The notes under the pieces were generated by a model, which worked only from the letters and a program-made list of their open reading frames with translations, searched no databases and was not told the DNA's origin. This document shows positions 16,422-24,802 of a stretch of 64,000 nucleotides of DNA, piece by piece; position 1 is the first letter of the stretch; every line of letters starts with the position of its first letter. Source of the stretch: Haliscomenobacter hydrossis DSM 1100 (GTDB lineage Bacteria; Bacteroidota; Bacteroidia; Chitinophagales; Saprospiraceae); contig NC_015510.1 in assembly GCF_000212735.1 (NCBI RefSeq), positions 5,705,001 to 5,769,000 on the forward strand, given 5' to 3'. The position numbers and the translations under genes were made by a program.

Positions 16422-17813
16422 ATGACGATCAATCACACCAGCGTTGAGCTGCCAGATTTTGGCATGCCTTCCGCCGAACCCATCTTGAGCCAAGCCATTT
16501 ATGAACAACGTATCGCAAAACTGCGGCAAAAGATGCAAGCGTTGGAATTGGATTTTGTGATCGTGTACGGCGACCGTGAGCACAACGCCAACACGACCTA
16601 CCTCTGTGGGTACGATCCCCGCTTTGAAGAAAGTCTGCTGATTGTAGGCAAAACCGGGCTTCCCCATCTATTGCTGGGCAATGAAGGTTGGGGCTACGCC
16701 GAACTGGCTCCTTTGCCCATGCAGCGAGTATTGTTTCAGTCCCTGAGTTTAATGGGACAGGATCGTTTGTCGGGTGTTTCCCTGAACGACGCTTTGGCTG
16801 CCGCAGGAATAAATTCCGAGAGCAACATTGGCGTAGCTGGTTGGAAGTATTTCACCACAGCAGAGTTTTCCGAGCCGGAATATGTCTTCGAAACGCCCTC
16901 ATACCTGATCGACGCCTTGCGCAAGCTCAGCGGGAACCCTCAACAGGTGCGCAATGTGAATGCCATTTTTATGAACCCCGACGATGGCTTGCGCATTTTG
17001 AATGAAGCCGAACAATTGGCGATGTTTGAATTTGCTGCTTGTTATACTTCTTCGGGCTTAAAAAGTGTATTGTTCAATATGCGTCCTGGCTTGACCGAAA
17101 TGGAGGCCACCACGCTAATGGAACTCAACGGGTTTCCGTTAGGTGCACATACGATGCTAAGCAACGGACCCCGGGCAGCTTATGGCTTGCCAAGTCCCTC
17201 CATGAATACCTTAAAAGTGGGCGAACCTTTCACCATGTGTATGTGCTTATGGGGTGGCTTGAATGCCCGCGCCGGGTGGTTGGTACACGATGAAAGTGAA
17301 TTGCCCGAAGGGGTGAAAGATTACCTACAAAAACTGGCCATCCCTTATTTCCGTGCCATTGTCAAATGGTACGAACACATCGGCATCGGGGTGCCTGCGG
17401 GAGAATTGTACGACCTCATTCACGGCGAAATTGGCGATCCATTTTTTGGGGTCAAGCTCAATCCAGGGCACTTTATCCACCTTGACGAGTGGGTACATTC
17501 CCCCGTATACAAAGGCTCGGAACTGAAATTCAAATCGGGCATGGCCATGCAGGTAGATGTGATTCCCGGTACGGGCACGGCCTACCATACCAGCAACATC
17601 GAAGATGGTATTGCACTGGCGGATGAAAGCCTTCGGGAAGAAATTGCCCAAAAATTCCCGGAAATGTGGCAGCGCATTCAAGCGCGACGGAAGTTTATGG
17701 CGGAGGTGATTGGGATAAAATTGAAACCGGAAGTTTTGCCGTTTAGCAATATTCCGGCGTATTTGCCACCGTATCTGTTGAGTCCGGAAAAAGTTCTCAA
17801 AGTAGAACGGTAG
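16422..17813 (+). CDS. M24-family (pita-bread fold) protein, probably inactive as a peptidase
   Basis: The 463-residue protein has the two-domain layout of Xaa-Pro aminopeptidase-like proteins: an N-terminal creatinase-like domain (DFVIVYGDREHNANTTYLCGYDPRFEE) and a C-terminal M24 domain (ILNEAEQLAMFEFAACYTSSGLKSV onward). Of the five canonical metal ligands only two are plain: the His in PGHFIHLDEWVHSP and the last Glu in NIEDGIAL. The D-x10-D pair and the first Glu (EPG, here VIPG) are missing. It has no signal peptide. It may bind rather than cleave its substrate, or use another metal site. It is followed by hairpin R6 and a convergent lepB. Confidence 0.75.
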   Translation: MTINHTSVELPDFGMPSAEPILSQAIYEQRIAKLRQKMQALELDFVIVYGDREHNANTTYLCGYDPRFEESLLIVGKTGLPHLLLGNEGWGYAELAPLPMQRVLFQSLSLMGQDRLSGVSLNDALAAAGINSESNIGVAGWKYFTTAEFSEPEYVFETPSYLIDALRKLSGNPQQVRNVNAIFMNPDDGLRILNEAEQLAMFEFAACYTSSGLKSVLFNMRPGLTEMEATTLMELNGFPLGAHTMLSNGPRAAYGLPSPSMNTLKVGEPFTMCMCLWGGLNARAGWLVHDESELPEGVKDYLQKLAIPYFRAIVKWYEHIGIGVPAGELYDLIHGEIGDPFFGVKLNPGHFIHLDEWVHSPVYKGSELKFKSGMAMQVDVIPGTGTAYHTSNIEDGIALADESLREEIAQKFPEMWQRIQARRKFMAEVIGIKLKPEVLPFSNIPAYLPPYLLSPEKVLKVER

Positions 17814-17823
17814 CCCAAATGCA

Positions 17824-17891
17824 GAAGAGACGGTTGCTACACTCCGCAGCAACCGTCTCTTCAACTTTTAAACGCTTCAACATTTCAACTT
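17824..17891. terminator. Hairpin R6, likely bidirectional terminator, with repeat remnant
   Basis: GAAGAGACGGTTGCT (17824-17838) pairs perfectly with AGCAACCGTCTCTTC (17848-17862) around a 9-base loop. It is followed by CTTCAACATTTCAACTT, which matches the units of element R3. It lies between the convergent M24 and lepB genes, where a bidirectional terminator is expected. Confidence 0.65.
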
Positions 17892-17895
17892 ATCC

Positions 17896-19491
17896 CTACC
17901 GATTCCCCGCCGACATAAAAATCCGTCTCCAGTTGATCCCCTTCGCCAGACTTCCTTCCTTCAGCGAGAACCAAATCAGCAGTGGCTTACCCACCACGTG
18001 ATCTTCCGGAACAAAGCCCCAATAGCGTGAATCCTCGGAATTGTGACGGTTGTCCCCCATCATCCAGTAATAGTTCTGCTTGAAGGTGTAACGGGTGGTT
18101 TCTTTGCCATTGACATAAAACTTGCCATTGCGTTCTTCAAACTGATTACCTTCGTACTTGCCGATTACCCGGCGATACATGGCGATACTTTCTGGCTTGA
18201 GGTTGATGGTGACTCCTTTTTTGGGAATGTAGATCGGGCCATAGTTGTCCAGATCCCAGGTGCCAAAATGAGCGGTGTCGTAAGGGAAAAGCCGATTTTG
18301 GGTGCGACTCATATCAATGGGTTCAATCACGATGTTTTTGTCCATCGCTTTGAGCTTGCTTTTTTGTTCATTGTTGAGGATCAGCATCATACTGGCGCTT
18401 CCCCCACCAACTCCCTGTAGTTGATCTTCTTCTGAAATGCCCCAGTCACTGAAATCCTGGGAATTGATACCTGCGCCGGACGGGTTGTACACCTGGTACA
18501 TGTATTGCAGGAATCTGGGGTTGGCTCCAGCTTTGCCGTTGATGAATACCTGGCGATTGCGAATTTGCAAAGAGTCTCCGGGTAAACCGATGCACCTTTT
18601 GATGTAGTGGTCCATTTTGTCCATGGGGCGCGTCACCATGGGTACTTGTCCGGTACCAATCATCGTGCTGAAAGGAGGCGGTATGCTCCCCCTGCGGGAG
18701 TCATAAATGCTCCAGGTTCTTTTGGGAAAAATGAATACACTATCGCCCTCGGGGTAGTTAAAAACAACGGGGTCATTGTGATCAATGCCTTCAAAAGCCC
18801 GGAGGCGTTTGTATTTAAGCTTGGGTTTTTCCAGGTATGACTCGGTATTGAGCATGGGAATGCGGTTGTGTAAAAGGGGCACCATGGCCACCGTTTGTGG
18901 CATCCGCAGCCCGTAGCTGGGTTTGCTGACGAACAAGAAGTCGCCCACCAACATCGAACCCTCCATCGAAGAAGTCGGGATCACATAGGCTTCAATCAAA
19001 AACATCCGAATGAAAGCCGCTGCAAATACGGCAAAAATGATGGCTTCGGCCCATTCGCGAATGCCCGATTTTTTGTAAGGATTTTCGGCCAATAACTTTT
19101 TGTGCTGCCGTTCCTGGTTGCGGGTATCGTGCAACTTTTGGCGGTATTCACGTTCCTTGGGCAGGATCGGCCCCTCATATTTGTCTTGTTTATTGGTACC
19201 CAAGTACAAGAAATAAAAAGGGGCAAACAACACCGCCAGAGCACTGTGGTAAAATTTCAGTTTACCAAAAGAACGCGCCATATCAACTGCTAAACCTGCA
19301 TAGATGAAGATGTTGACAATTGGTAACAACAGAAAAATGGCGTGCGTGGGCTTGCGACCAACCAACTTACCCCATACCAGGAAATTGTAGCCTGGTACCA
19401 ATCCTTTCCATCCCGCTTCACCGCATTTTTGGAAAATAAAGTACAAACTTACACTCAGCAGTACGTAACTCAATACAAAAAACCAGATCAT
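17896..19491 (-). CDS. lepB: Signal peptidase I
   Basis: Signal peptidase I cleaves signal peptides from exported proteins at the outer face of the inner membrane. The catalytic dyad is Ser175 (in IPTSSMEGSM) and Lys298 (in HYIKRCIGLPGDSLQ); the box MMGDNRHNSEDSRYWG follows near the C-terminus. At 531 residues it is longer than the usual Bacteroidota enzyme, because an extra N-terminal membrane domain with three hydrophobic segments (residues 1-100) precedes the usual anchor at 147-166, and there is a large insertion between the Ser and Lys boxes. The -7 element at 19541-19548 is a likely promoter. Confidence 0.93.
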   Translation of the reverse strand: MIWFFVLSYVLLSVSLYFIFQKCGEAGWKGLVPGYNFLVWGKLVGRKPTHAIFLLLPIVNIFIYAGLAVDMARSFGKLKFYHSALAVLFAPFYFLYLGTNKQDKYEGPILPKEREYRQKLHDTRNQERQHKKLLAENPYKKSGIREWAEAIIFAVFAAAFIRMFLIEAYVIPTSSMEGSMLVGDFLFVSKPSYGLRMPQTVAMVPLLHNRIPMLNTESYLEKPKLKYKRLRAFEGIDHNDPVVFNYPEGDSVFIFPKRTWSIYDSRRGSIPPPFSTMIGTGQVPMVTRPMDKMDHYIKRCIGLPGDSLQIRNRQVFINGKAGANPRFLQYMYQVYNPSGAGINSQDFSDWGISEEDQLQGVGGGSASMMLILNNEQKSKLKAMDKNIVIEPIDMSRTQNRLFPYDTAHFGTWDLDNYGPIYIPKKGVTINLKPESIAMYRRVIGKYEGNQFEERNGKFYVNGKETTRYTFKQNYYWMMGDNRHNSEDSRYWGFVPEDHVVGKPLLIWFSLKEGSLAKGINWRRIFMSAGNR

Positions 19492-19540
19492 GCTGTACAG
19501 GTTTGTGTGAATGATATTCAGTAGCCCTTCTAGGAGCGCC

Positions 19541-19548
19541 CAAATATA
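19541..19548 (-). promoter_or_regulatory. Candidate -7 element for lepB
   Basis: The minus strand reads TATATTTG, an exact TAnnTTTG match about 50 bases upstream of the lepB start. No convincing TTG at -33 is present. Confidence 0.35.
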
Positions 19549-19603
19549 AAGCTTTCGAGGTTAGTTGCGAAACCTTATTGAAAATTACAGGTTTAAAAGG
19601 TTT

Positions 19604-20833
19604 TTAAGCCGATTGCAACTCAATTACGGTTACTTCTGGCAAGATGCCAACCCGCCCCGGATACCCCAAAAAGCCCAAACCCCGATTGACGTACAAAAAC
19701 TGCTCGCCTTGTTGGTACAAGCCGGCCCATTGTTTGTACATGAATTGGGCAGGACTCCATTTGATCCATCCGGGAATCTCGATGCCAAACTGGAATCCGT
19801 GGGTATGTCCCGAAAAAGTGAGGTTGATGTCTTTGAACTCAGGCACAATTTGTAAGTCCCAGTGCGAAGGATCATGTGAAAGCAATAGTTTGACGTTGGC
19901 CCCATCCGAGCCACTGTGCGCATCAGCCAAACGGCCCATTTTGGGGAACTGCGGGAGCGCGGAGTAGTTCTCCACGCCGATAACGGCTACTTTTTCATTG
20001 TTGATGTCCAACATGCGGTGCTCATTCATCAGCAAATTCCAGCCCAGTTTTTTGTGGATGCCTTTTAGTTTTTCTAGGTTGGCGTCTTTGGCTTCAGCAT
20101 TTTCCCAGCGATGGTAGTCGCCATAGTCGTGATTGCCCAAAACCGAATACACCCCGTATTTGGCATCAATTTTATCAAAAATATCCATAAAGTCGGTCAT
20201 TTCATCCGAATGATCATTGACCAGATCACCAGTAAAAAAAACCAGGTCGGGCTTTTGGGCATTGATCAGCTCAATGGCATTTTTGACCGGATCTTTGAAA
20301 GTGAAACTGCCGGAATGGATGTCAGAAATTTGTACAATTTTTAAACCCACCAAATTGGGTGACAAACCTTTGATGCCTACCGATTCCTTAAATAGCTGAT
20401 AGCGGTAAGGATTGCGAATGATGCCGTAAGACAGGGAAAAGAAAGGGATGGCGCCAAAGAAAATGCCCATTTTGCTCAAAAAACGGGAACGGCTAATGTC
20501 AAACTCCGCCGGGCCTCCATTCACTCTTTGACCAACCCACAAGGTCAAACGGCGCAGGTCGTCGATCAACAGTAAGGGAAGGATCAGGAATTTGGAAATG
20601 TAAATGATGAACACAAAGGTGCGCGTGTACGTTTCCATGTTTTTGCTCCAGCCATCAGCCAAGCCCCAAAAATGGGCAAAAAGATAGAACAGGCTAAAGG
20701 CAGTAAGTGCCCAAAAAAAGCCATACACGATGTTTCTTGTCATCAGCGACCAGTTTTGTGCAAGGTGCCTAACCGCTTGAAAACTATAGATGTCAATGGC
20801 CAACAAGAAGAGGATGAAGATAGTGAATCGCAT
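19604..20833 (-). CDS. Membrane-anchored metallophosphoesterase
   Basis: The 409-residue protein has four or so hydrophobic helices in the first 130 residues and then a calcineurin-like phosphoesterase domain with all its metal motifs: QISDIHSGSF, FFTGDLVNDHS, LGNHDYGD, LLSHDPSHWD and SGHTHGFQFG. Related proteins (YaeI-like) act on membrane phospholipid or pyrophosphate substrates, but the target cannot be deduced. The Met at 20833 is taken as the start, because MRFTIFILFLLAIDIY begins the first helix; a longer frame reaches 20878. It is divergent from kdsA. Confidence 0.85.
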   Translation of the reverse strand: MRFTIFILFLLAIDIYSFQAVRHLAQNWSLMTRNIVYGFFWALTAFSLFYLFAHFWGLADGWSKNMETYTRTFVFIIYISKFLILPLLLIDDLRRLTLWVGQRVNGGPAEFDISRSRFLSKMGIFFGAIPFFSLSYGIIRNPYRYQLFKESVGIKGLSPNLVGLKIVQISDIHSGSFTFKDPVKNAIELINAQKPDLVFFTGDLVNDHSDEMTDFMDIFDKIDAKYGVYSVLGNHDYGDYHRWENAEAKDANLEKLKGIHKKLGWNLLMNEHRMLDINNEKVAVIGVENYSALPQFPKMGRLADAHSGSDGANVKLLLSHDPSHWDLQIVPEFKDINLTFSGHTHGFQFGIEIPGWIKWSPAQFMYKQWAGLYQQGEQFLYVNRGLGFLGYPGRVGILPEVTVIELQSA

Positions 20834-20896
20834 TTTCGTCAAATTGATAAACAATGGTTTAACACTAGAATAGAACAAAGGGATTAATTTAAAACG

Positions 20897-20904
20897 TAAA
20901 TTTG
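20897..20904 (+). promoter_or_regulatory. Candidate -7 element for kdsA
   Basis: TAAATTTG matches TAnnTTTG exactly, 25 bases before the kdsA ATG. No TTG lies at the expected -33 distance. Confidence 0.4.
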
Positions 20905-20929
20905 CGCTTTCTTAGACCATAAATCAATT

Positions 20930-21742
20930 ATGCTGGACAAAATACCCAATCTTAAGCATCTGCGGAGTGGTAATTTTTTTCTTATCGCTGGCCCTTGCGC
21001 CATTGAAGGAGAAGATATTGCCTATGAAATCGCCGAAAAAGTGCACAACATCTGTGCCCGCCTGGAAATTCCTTATATCTTTAAAGGTTCCTACCGCAAA
21101 GCAAATCGCTCGCGACTTGATTCTTTCACGGGCATTGGCGATGAGCGGGCACTGGAAGTACTCCAGAAAATAGGTGAACATTACGGGATTCCGGTGACTA
21201 CCGATATCCATACCGATGAAGAAGCGGCTTATGCGGCAAAATATGTCGATGTGTTGCAAATTCCGGCTTTTTTGTGCCGCCAAACCAGCCTTCTAGTGGC
21301 TGCTGCCGATACAGGCAAAGTAGTCAATGTAAAAAAAGGCCAGTTCATGAGCCCTGAAGCCATGAAGTACGCCGTGGACAAAATCCGGCAGTCGGGCAAT
21401 GATAAAATCTTCCTGACCGAACGGGGGGTGACCTTTGGTTATCAGGACTTGGTGATTGATTACCGCGGCTTGCCCGTGATGCAATCTTTCGGGGTACCCG
21501 TCGTTTTGGATTGTACCCATTCGTTACAGCAGCCCAACCAGGCCAGCGGAGTGACTGGAGGCAGACCAGCCCTGATTGAAACGGTGGCCAAAGCGGCCAT
21601 TGCAGTTGGGGTAGATGGCCTTTTTATTGAAACTCATCCTCGGCCAGCTGAGGCCAAATCCGATGGCGCCAATATGCTACCGCTGGAACGTTTGGAACCG
21701 ATGTTGGAAAAACTGGTGAAAATTCGCGAAGCGATAAAATAA
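20930..21742 (+). CDS. kdsA: 3-deoxy-8-phosphooctulonate synthase (KDO8P synthase), metal-dependent type
   Basis: KdsA condenses phosphoenolpyruvate with arabinose 5-phosphate in the cytoplasm to make KDO8P, the precursor of the KDO sugar of LPS. The 270-residue protein has the family blocks IAGPCAIEGED, FKGSYRKANRS, TDIHTDEEA, IPAFLCRQ, NVKKGQFMSPE, LTERGVTFGY and FIETHPRPAEAKSDG. Cys23 in IAGPCAIE is the metal ligand of the metal-dependent class; the metal-free E. coli type has Asn there. It is followed 10 bases later by a small exported protein gene, probably in the same transcript. Confidence 0.95.
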   Translation: MLDKIPNLKHLRSGNFFLIAGPCAIEGEDIAYEIAEKVHNICARLEIPYIFKGSYRKANRSRLDSFTGIGDERALEVLQKIGEHYGIPVTTDIHTDEEAAYAAKYVDVLQIPAFLCRQTSLLVAAADTGKVVNVKKGQFMSPEAMKYAVDKIRQSGNDKIFLTERGVTFGYQDLVIDYRGLPVMQSFGVPVVLDCTHSLQQPNQASGVTGGRPALIETVAKAAIAVGVDGLFIETHPRPAEAKSDGANMLPLERLEPMLEKLVKIREAIK

Positions 21743-21752
21743 CATATGCTTT

Positions 21753-22181
21753 ATGCTGAAAAAGCTTTTTCTAGCCTGTTCTATTCTGGTACTCCCCTTG
21801 TTGATCCATGCGCAGATCAAGCGGACCGTGCATGAAGTGATCCCGGTATCGGATACCATCCAGACCATTACCTGTGAATTTTATGATTCCCTAAAAGTAC
21901 AATGTTGGCCAAGCAATTCAATCATGCTGGAGATTACCATTGTCCACAAAAATTACAGTACCGATAGCATTCTGAAGGGCTTGATCGAGCAAGGGCGCTA
22001 TCGCCTGGATCCGGTGAAATCGGAGGATCGACTGCACATCAAATTCGACTTGCGCAACCGAGGCATATTGAATACCCTGACCAGTGGGGAAATTCCCGAA
22101 GAAGTCAGTGTGAACATTTTTATTCCCGAAGATTTTGAAGAGGGCGCAAAAGGAGAGTGGAAACGCAAAAAAAAATCGTAG
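21753..22181 (+). CDS. Small exported protein of unknown function
   Basis: A 142-residue protein with a signal peptide (MLKKLFLACSILVLPLLIHAQ). The mature part is beta-rich and has two Cys (positions 41 and 51). It is followed by a very basic tail (KGEWKRKKKS). I do not recognise the family. It lies 10 bases after kdsA and may share its transcript. The stop TAG at 22179-22181 is part of the GTAGGGG end of repeat R7. Confidence 0.65.
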   Translation: MLKKLFLACSILVLPLLIHAQIKRTVHEVIPVSDTIQTITCEFYDSLKVQCWPSNSIMLEITIVHKNYSTDSILKGLIEQGRYRLDPVKSEDRLHIKFDLRNRGILNTLTSGEIPEEVSVNIFIPEDFEEGAKGEWKRKKKS

Positions 22182-22256
22182 GGGCGACCCTACGTGGTCG
22201 CCCCAGGATCGCCACGTAGGGCGGCCACGCAGGGCGACCCTACGTGGCCGCCCCAA
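22178..22256. repeat. Palindromic element R7 (GTAGGGGCAACC family, GAC variant)
   Basis: GTAGGGGCGACC (22178-22189) pairs with GGTCGCCCC (22196-22204) through CTACGT; it is followed by further copies of GGGCGACC/CCACGTAGGGC in both directions up to 22256. Compared with R1 and R12 the A of CAACC is G and the matching T of GGTTG is C, so the stem is kept. Confidence 0.8.
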
Positions 22257-22267
22257 CCACCACAGCA

Positions 22268-23836
22268 ATGATTCAAGAGATAGAGTTAAAAATTTTACCA
22301 GCCGATGCCCGCAATGAACAACTGATTCGCAGCAAGGCGGCTGGAAAATTGAAACTGCAAGATGATCAAATTCAGGAAGTAAGGATACTGCGTCGCTCCA
22401 TCGATGCCCGAGGTAGTCAACCCATTTTTTTGCTAAAAGTTGCGGTGTACATCGGGGAAAGTTACCATGGAGAACCCGCAATTTTGCCCCAACTCAAATC
22501 CGTAGCCGATCGGCCTGCCGTTATTATTGTGGGTGCCGGGCCAGCAGGGTATTTTGCTGCGCTGGAGCTGATTGAACAGGGGCTGAAACCCATCGTACTG
22601 GATCGGGGCAAAGACGTACGCACCCGGCGCAGAGACTTGCGGGCCATTCAACAGTTTGGCCAGGTCGATCCGCACTCCAATTACTGTTTTGGAGAAGGAG
22701 GGGCAGGCACCTACTCCGATGGAAAATTGTATACCCGTTCGCACAAGCGTGGAACCATCGATAAAGCCATGCAATTGTTGGTAGAACACGGGGCTTCTGC
22801 TGAAATTTTGATCGATGCGCACCCGCACATCGGCTCCAATAAATTGCCTAATCTGGTGGCCAACATCCGTGCTACCATCCTTCATTACGGCGGCGAAGTC
22901 CATTTTGATCATTATGTGACCGACTTTATCCTCCACCATCAGCGCATGATCGGAGTGGTGGTCAACGACACCCTGGAATACCGGGGAGAAGCGGTGGTTC
23001 TGGCAACTGGCCACTCTGCACGCGACATTTATTACCTCTTGCAACGGCACAATATTACCCTGGAGGCAAAACCATTTGCACTGGGCGTACGCATTGAACA
23101 TTCGCAGCAACTCATCGACCGCATTCAGTACAATGTTGCAGCGCGTGATGAACATTTGCCTGCCGCCAGCTACAAATTGGTGACCCAGGTAGCGGGACGG
23201 GGCGTTTTTTCCTTTTGTATGTGCCCAGGCGGACTGGTGGTTCCGGCTGCTACCGCGCCGGGCGAAATTGTGGTCAATGGCATGTCCATGTCGCGGCGCG
23301 ATTCTCCGTATGCGAACTCTGGTACGGTAGTGGCGGTTGAACTGGAAGATTTGGCTCCTTTTCAGGCACACGGCGTATTTGCCGGGCTGGAGTTTCAGCG
23401 CGCGGTAGAGCAAGCCATGTTTAACTTTGGCGATGGCAGCCAAAAAGCCCCAACCCAGCGTTTGACCGACTTTGTGAAGGGAAAAATATCCAGCAGCTTG
23501 CCGGGGTCTTCGTATATCCCGGGCTTGATTTCTGCGCCGCTGCACGAGTTACTACCCCCTTCGATTTACGAACGACTGAAATTGGGGGTATCCGATTTTG
23601 GCCGCAAAATGAAAGGATATTACACCGAAGAAGCCAACGTCATTGGCACCGAAAGCCGTACCAGTTCGCCGATTCGGATTCCTCGCAATGCCCAAACCCT
23701 GATGCACGAGGGGGTAGAAGGGCTTTTTCCGAGTGGAGAAGGAGCTGGTTATGCCGGAGGGATTATTTCGGCGGCGATGGATGGGCAGAATGTGGCGAAA
23801 GCGGTGACGGCTTACATTATACCCCACGCGGGATGA
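22268..23836 (+). CDS. FAD-dependent dehydrogenase (NAD(P)/FAD-binding, COG2509-like)
   Basis: The 522-residue protein has a short N-terminal domain of about 80 residues, then the dinucleotide-binding motif IIVGAGPAGYFAALELIEQG, GEGGAGTYSDGKLYTR and a long C-terminal part ending EGLFPSGEGAGYAGGIISAAMDGQNVA, the FAD pyrophosphate-binding end of the glutathione reductase-like fold. It matches uncharacterised FAD-dependent dehydrogenases (COG2509 type); the electron donor and acceptor are not known. ATG 22268 is chosen because the longer frame (from 22244) begins inside repeat R7. Its last codons (IIPHAG and stop) lie inside the left arm of palindrome R8. Confidence 0.85.
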   Translation: MIQEIELKILPADARNEQLIRSKAAGKLKLQDDQIQEVRILRRSIDARGSQPIFLLKVAVYIGESYHGEPAILPQLKSVADRPAVIIVGAGPAGYFAALELIEQGLKPIVLDRGKDVRTRRRDLRAIQQFGQVDPHSNYCFGEGGAGTYSDGKLYTRSHKRGTIDKAMQLLVEHGASAEILIDAHPHIGSNKLPNLVANIRATILHYGGEVHFDHYVTDFILHHQRMIGVVVNDTLEYRGEAVVLATGHSARDIYYLLQRHNITLEAKPFALGVRIEHSQQLIDRIQYNVAARDEHLPAASYKLVTQVAGRGVFSFCMCPGGLVVPAATAPGEIVVNGMSMSRRDSPYANSGTVVAVELEDLAPFQAHGVFAGLEFQRAVEQAMFNFGDGSQKAPTQRLTDFVKGKISSSLPGSSYIPGLISAPLHELLPPSIYERLKLGVSDFGRKMKGYYTEEANVIGTESRTSSPIRIPRNAQTLMHEGVEGLFPSGEGAGYAGGIISAAMDGQNVAKAVTAYIIPHAG

Positions 23837-23979
23837 CCAGGTGATTTTTGTCTCTTTCTTTTTTCGCCCTGCCTCGTTGCAAATGCTCGCCGTAGCTTTG
23901 GCTACGTCTGCGCTTTGCGCCTTGCAGGTCAAAAAAGAAATTCGCCAAAATTTCACCTGCCCTCCCCGCGTGGGGTATA
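23818..23979. repeat. Long complex palindrome R8
   Basis: The outer arms TATACCCCACGCGGG (23818-23832) and CCCGCGTGGGGTATA (23965-23979) match perfectly. Farther in are GACCAGGTGA and TCACCTGCC, then TTTCTTTTTTCG with AAAAAAGAAA, and a central CGTAGC-TTTG-GCTACG hairpin. The left arm overlaps the last codons and the stop of the FAD-dehydrogenase gene. Confidence 0.8.
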
Positions 23980-24270
23980 GCTTGAAGACAAAGCCTTAGT
24001 TGTCCTTTATTTAGACTTGATCTTTTAAAGATTTTCCTGAATATTGCGGCGATAACCCCAGAAGGGAAGTATCTTGCATATCCTAACCTTTAGACTTGTT
24101 GTAACGGGAGACTGCTTGGCTCAAAAATGGTCTTTTTTCCCTGCTTTTCGTTTATTTTATCGTCCGTAGCGCTGCTACGCACTCAAAAATAAGCCTCAAT
24201 CAGGAAAAAAATCCCTTATTTTTGATCTCAAGCGCTCCCGTTGCAACAAGTCTATTACCAAATTATCGAC
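23837..24270. other. Gene-free stretch holding two long palindromes
   Basis: Apart from R8 and R9 the remaining 110 bases (23980-24090) contain no recognisable gene or RNA. TAGACTTGATCTTTTA near 24013 repeats the TAGACTTG start of R9. Confidence 0.6.
24091..24254. repeat. Long complex palindrome R9
   Basis: The outer arms TAGACTTGTTGTAACGGGAG (24091-24110) and its complement CTCCCGTTGCAACAAGTCTA (24235-24254) differ at one base. Inner parts (CTCAAAAATGG with CCTTATTTTTGA; CTTTTTTCCCTG with CAGGAAAAAAATC) also pair loosely, and the centre is again CGTAGC-GCT-GCTACG, as in R8. Confidence 0.8.
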
Positions 24271-24690
24271 ATGAAAGCCATTATGGACCTGATCGGTCGA
24301 ATCTGTATATCGCTGATTTTTTTTTACGAAGCCTACGACTCCATTGTGTACGCCAAGGCTACCAAAGCCTTGATGACTGAATACGGAGTAGTTTGGCGGC
24401 AAGATTTACTCTTTTACGGGGCAATAGTGGCTTTGGTACTCGGGAGTATTTTGGTGCTGATTGGGTACCGAGCTGGCTTAGGGGCATTTCTGCTTTTAGC
24501 GTATTGGATCCCCGTTACGTTGATTGTACACTCGTTTTGGAATGATGCGCCCGAATTGCGCAGGATGGAGTCCATCCACTTTATGAAAAACATTGCCATC
24601 GTTGGCGGCTTACTTTCGGTACTGGTCAATGGCAGCGGAAAAATCAGCATTCGCCGGCTATTTGCTACTTTTAGGGTGCGAAATGCGTAA
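24271..24690 (+). CDS. DoxX-family membrane protein
   Basis: A 139-residue protein of four hydrophobic helices. The pattern MDLIGRICISLIFFYEAYDSI at the start, a central GAIVALVLGSILVLIGYRAGLGAFLLLAYW and a C-terminal HFMKNIAIVGGLLSVLVNGSGKISI match the DoxX family of small integral membrane proteins. Members have been linked to redox or thiosulphate functions, but most are unassigned. The true start is not certain (24271 or 24283); the longer open frame begins in repeat R9. Confidence 0.8.
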   Translation: MKAIMDLIGRICISLIFFYEAYDSIVYAKATKALMTEYGVVWRQDLLFYGAIVALVLGSILVLIGYRAGLGAFLLLAYWIPVTLIVHSFWNDAPELRRMESIHFMKNIAIVGGLLSVLVNGSGKISIRRLFATFRVRNA

Positions 24691-24802
24691 GCTATAGGGA
24701 TTTATTTTTTTCATATATAAAACTGTTTTCTCTGTTTTTTTGTACCTTTACTGGTACCCAATCTTTCATTCAGGACATTTACTTCTAAAAAAAGCGACGA
24801 AC

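Noticed and set aside
22433-23545. A 370-residue open frame on the minus strand
   Set aside because: It is antisense to the FAD-dependent dehydrogenase, which has clear FAD-binding motifs.
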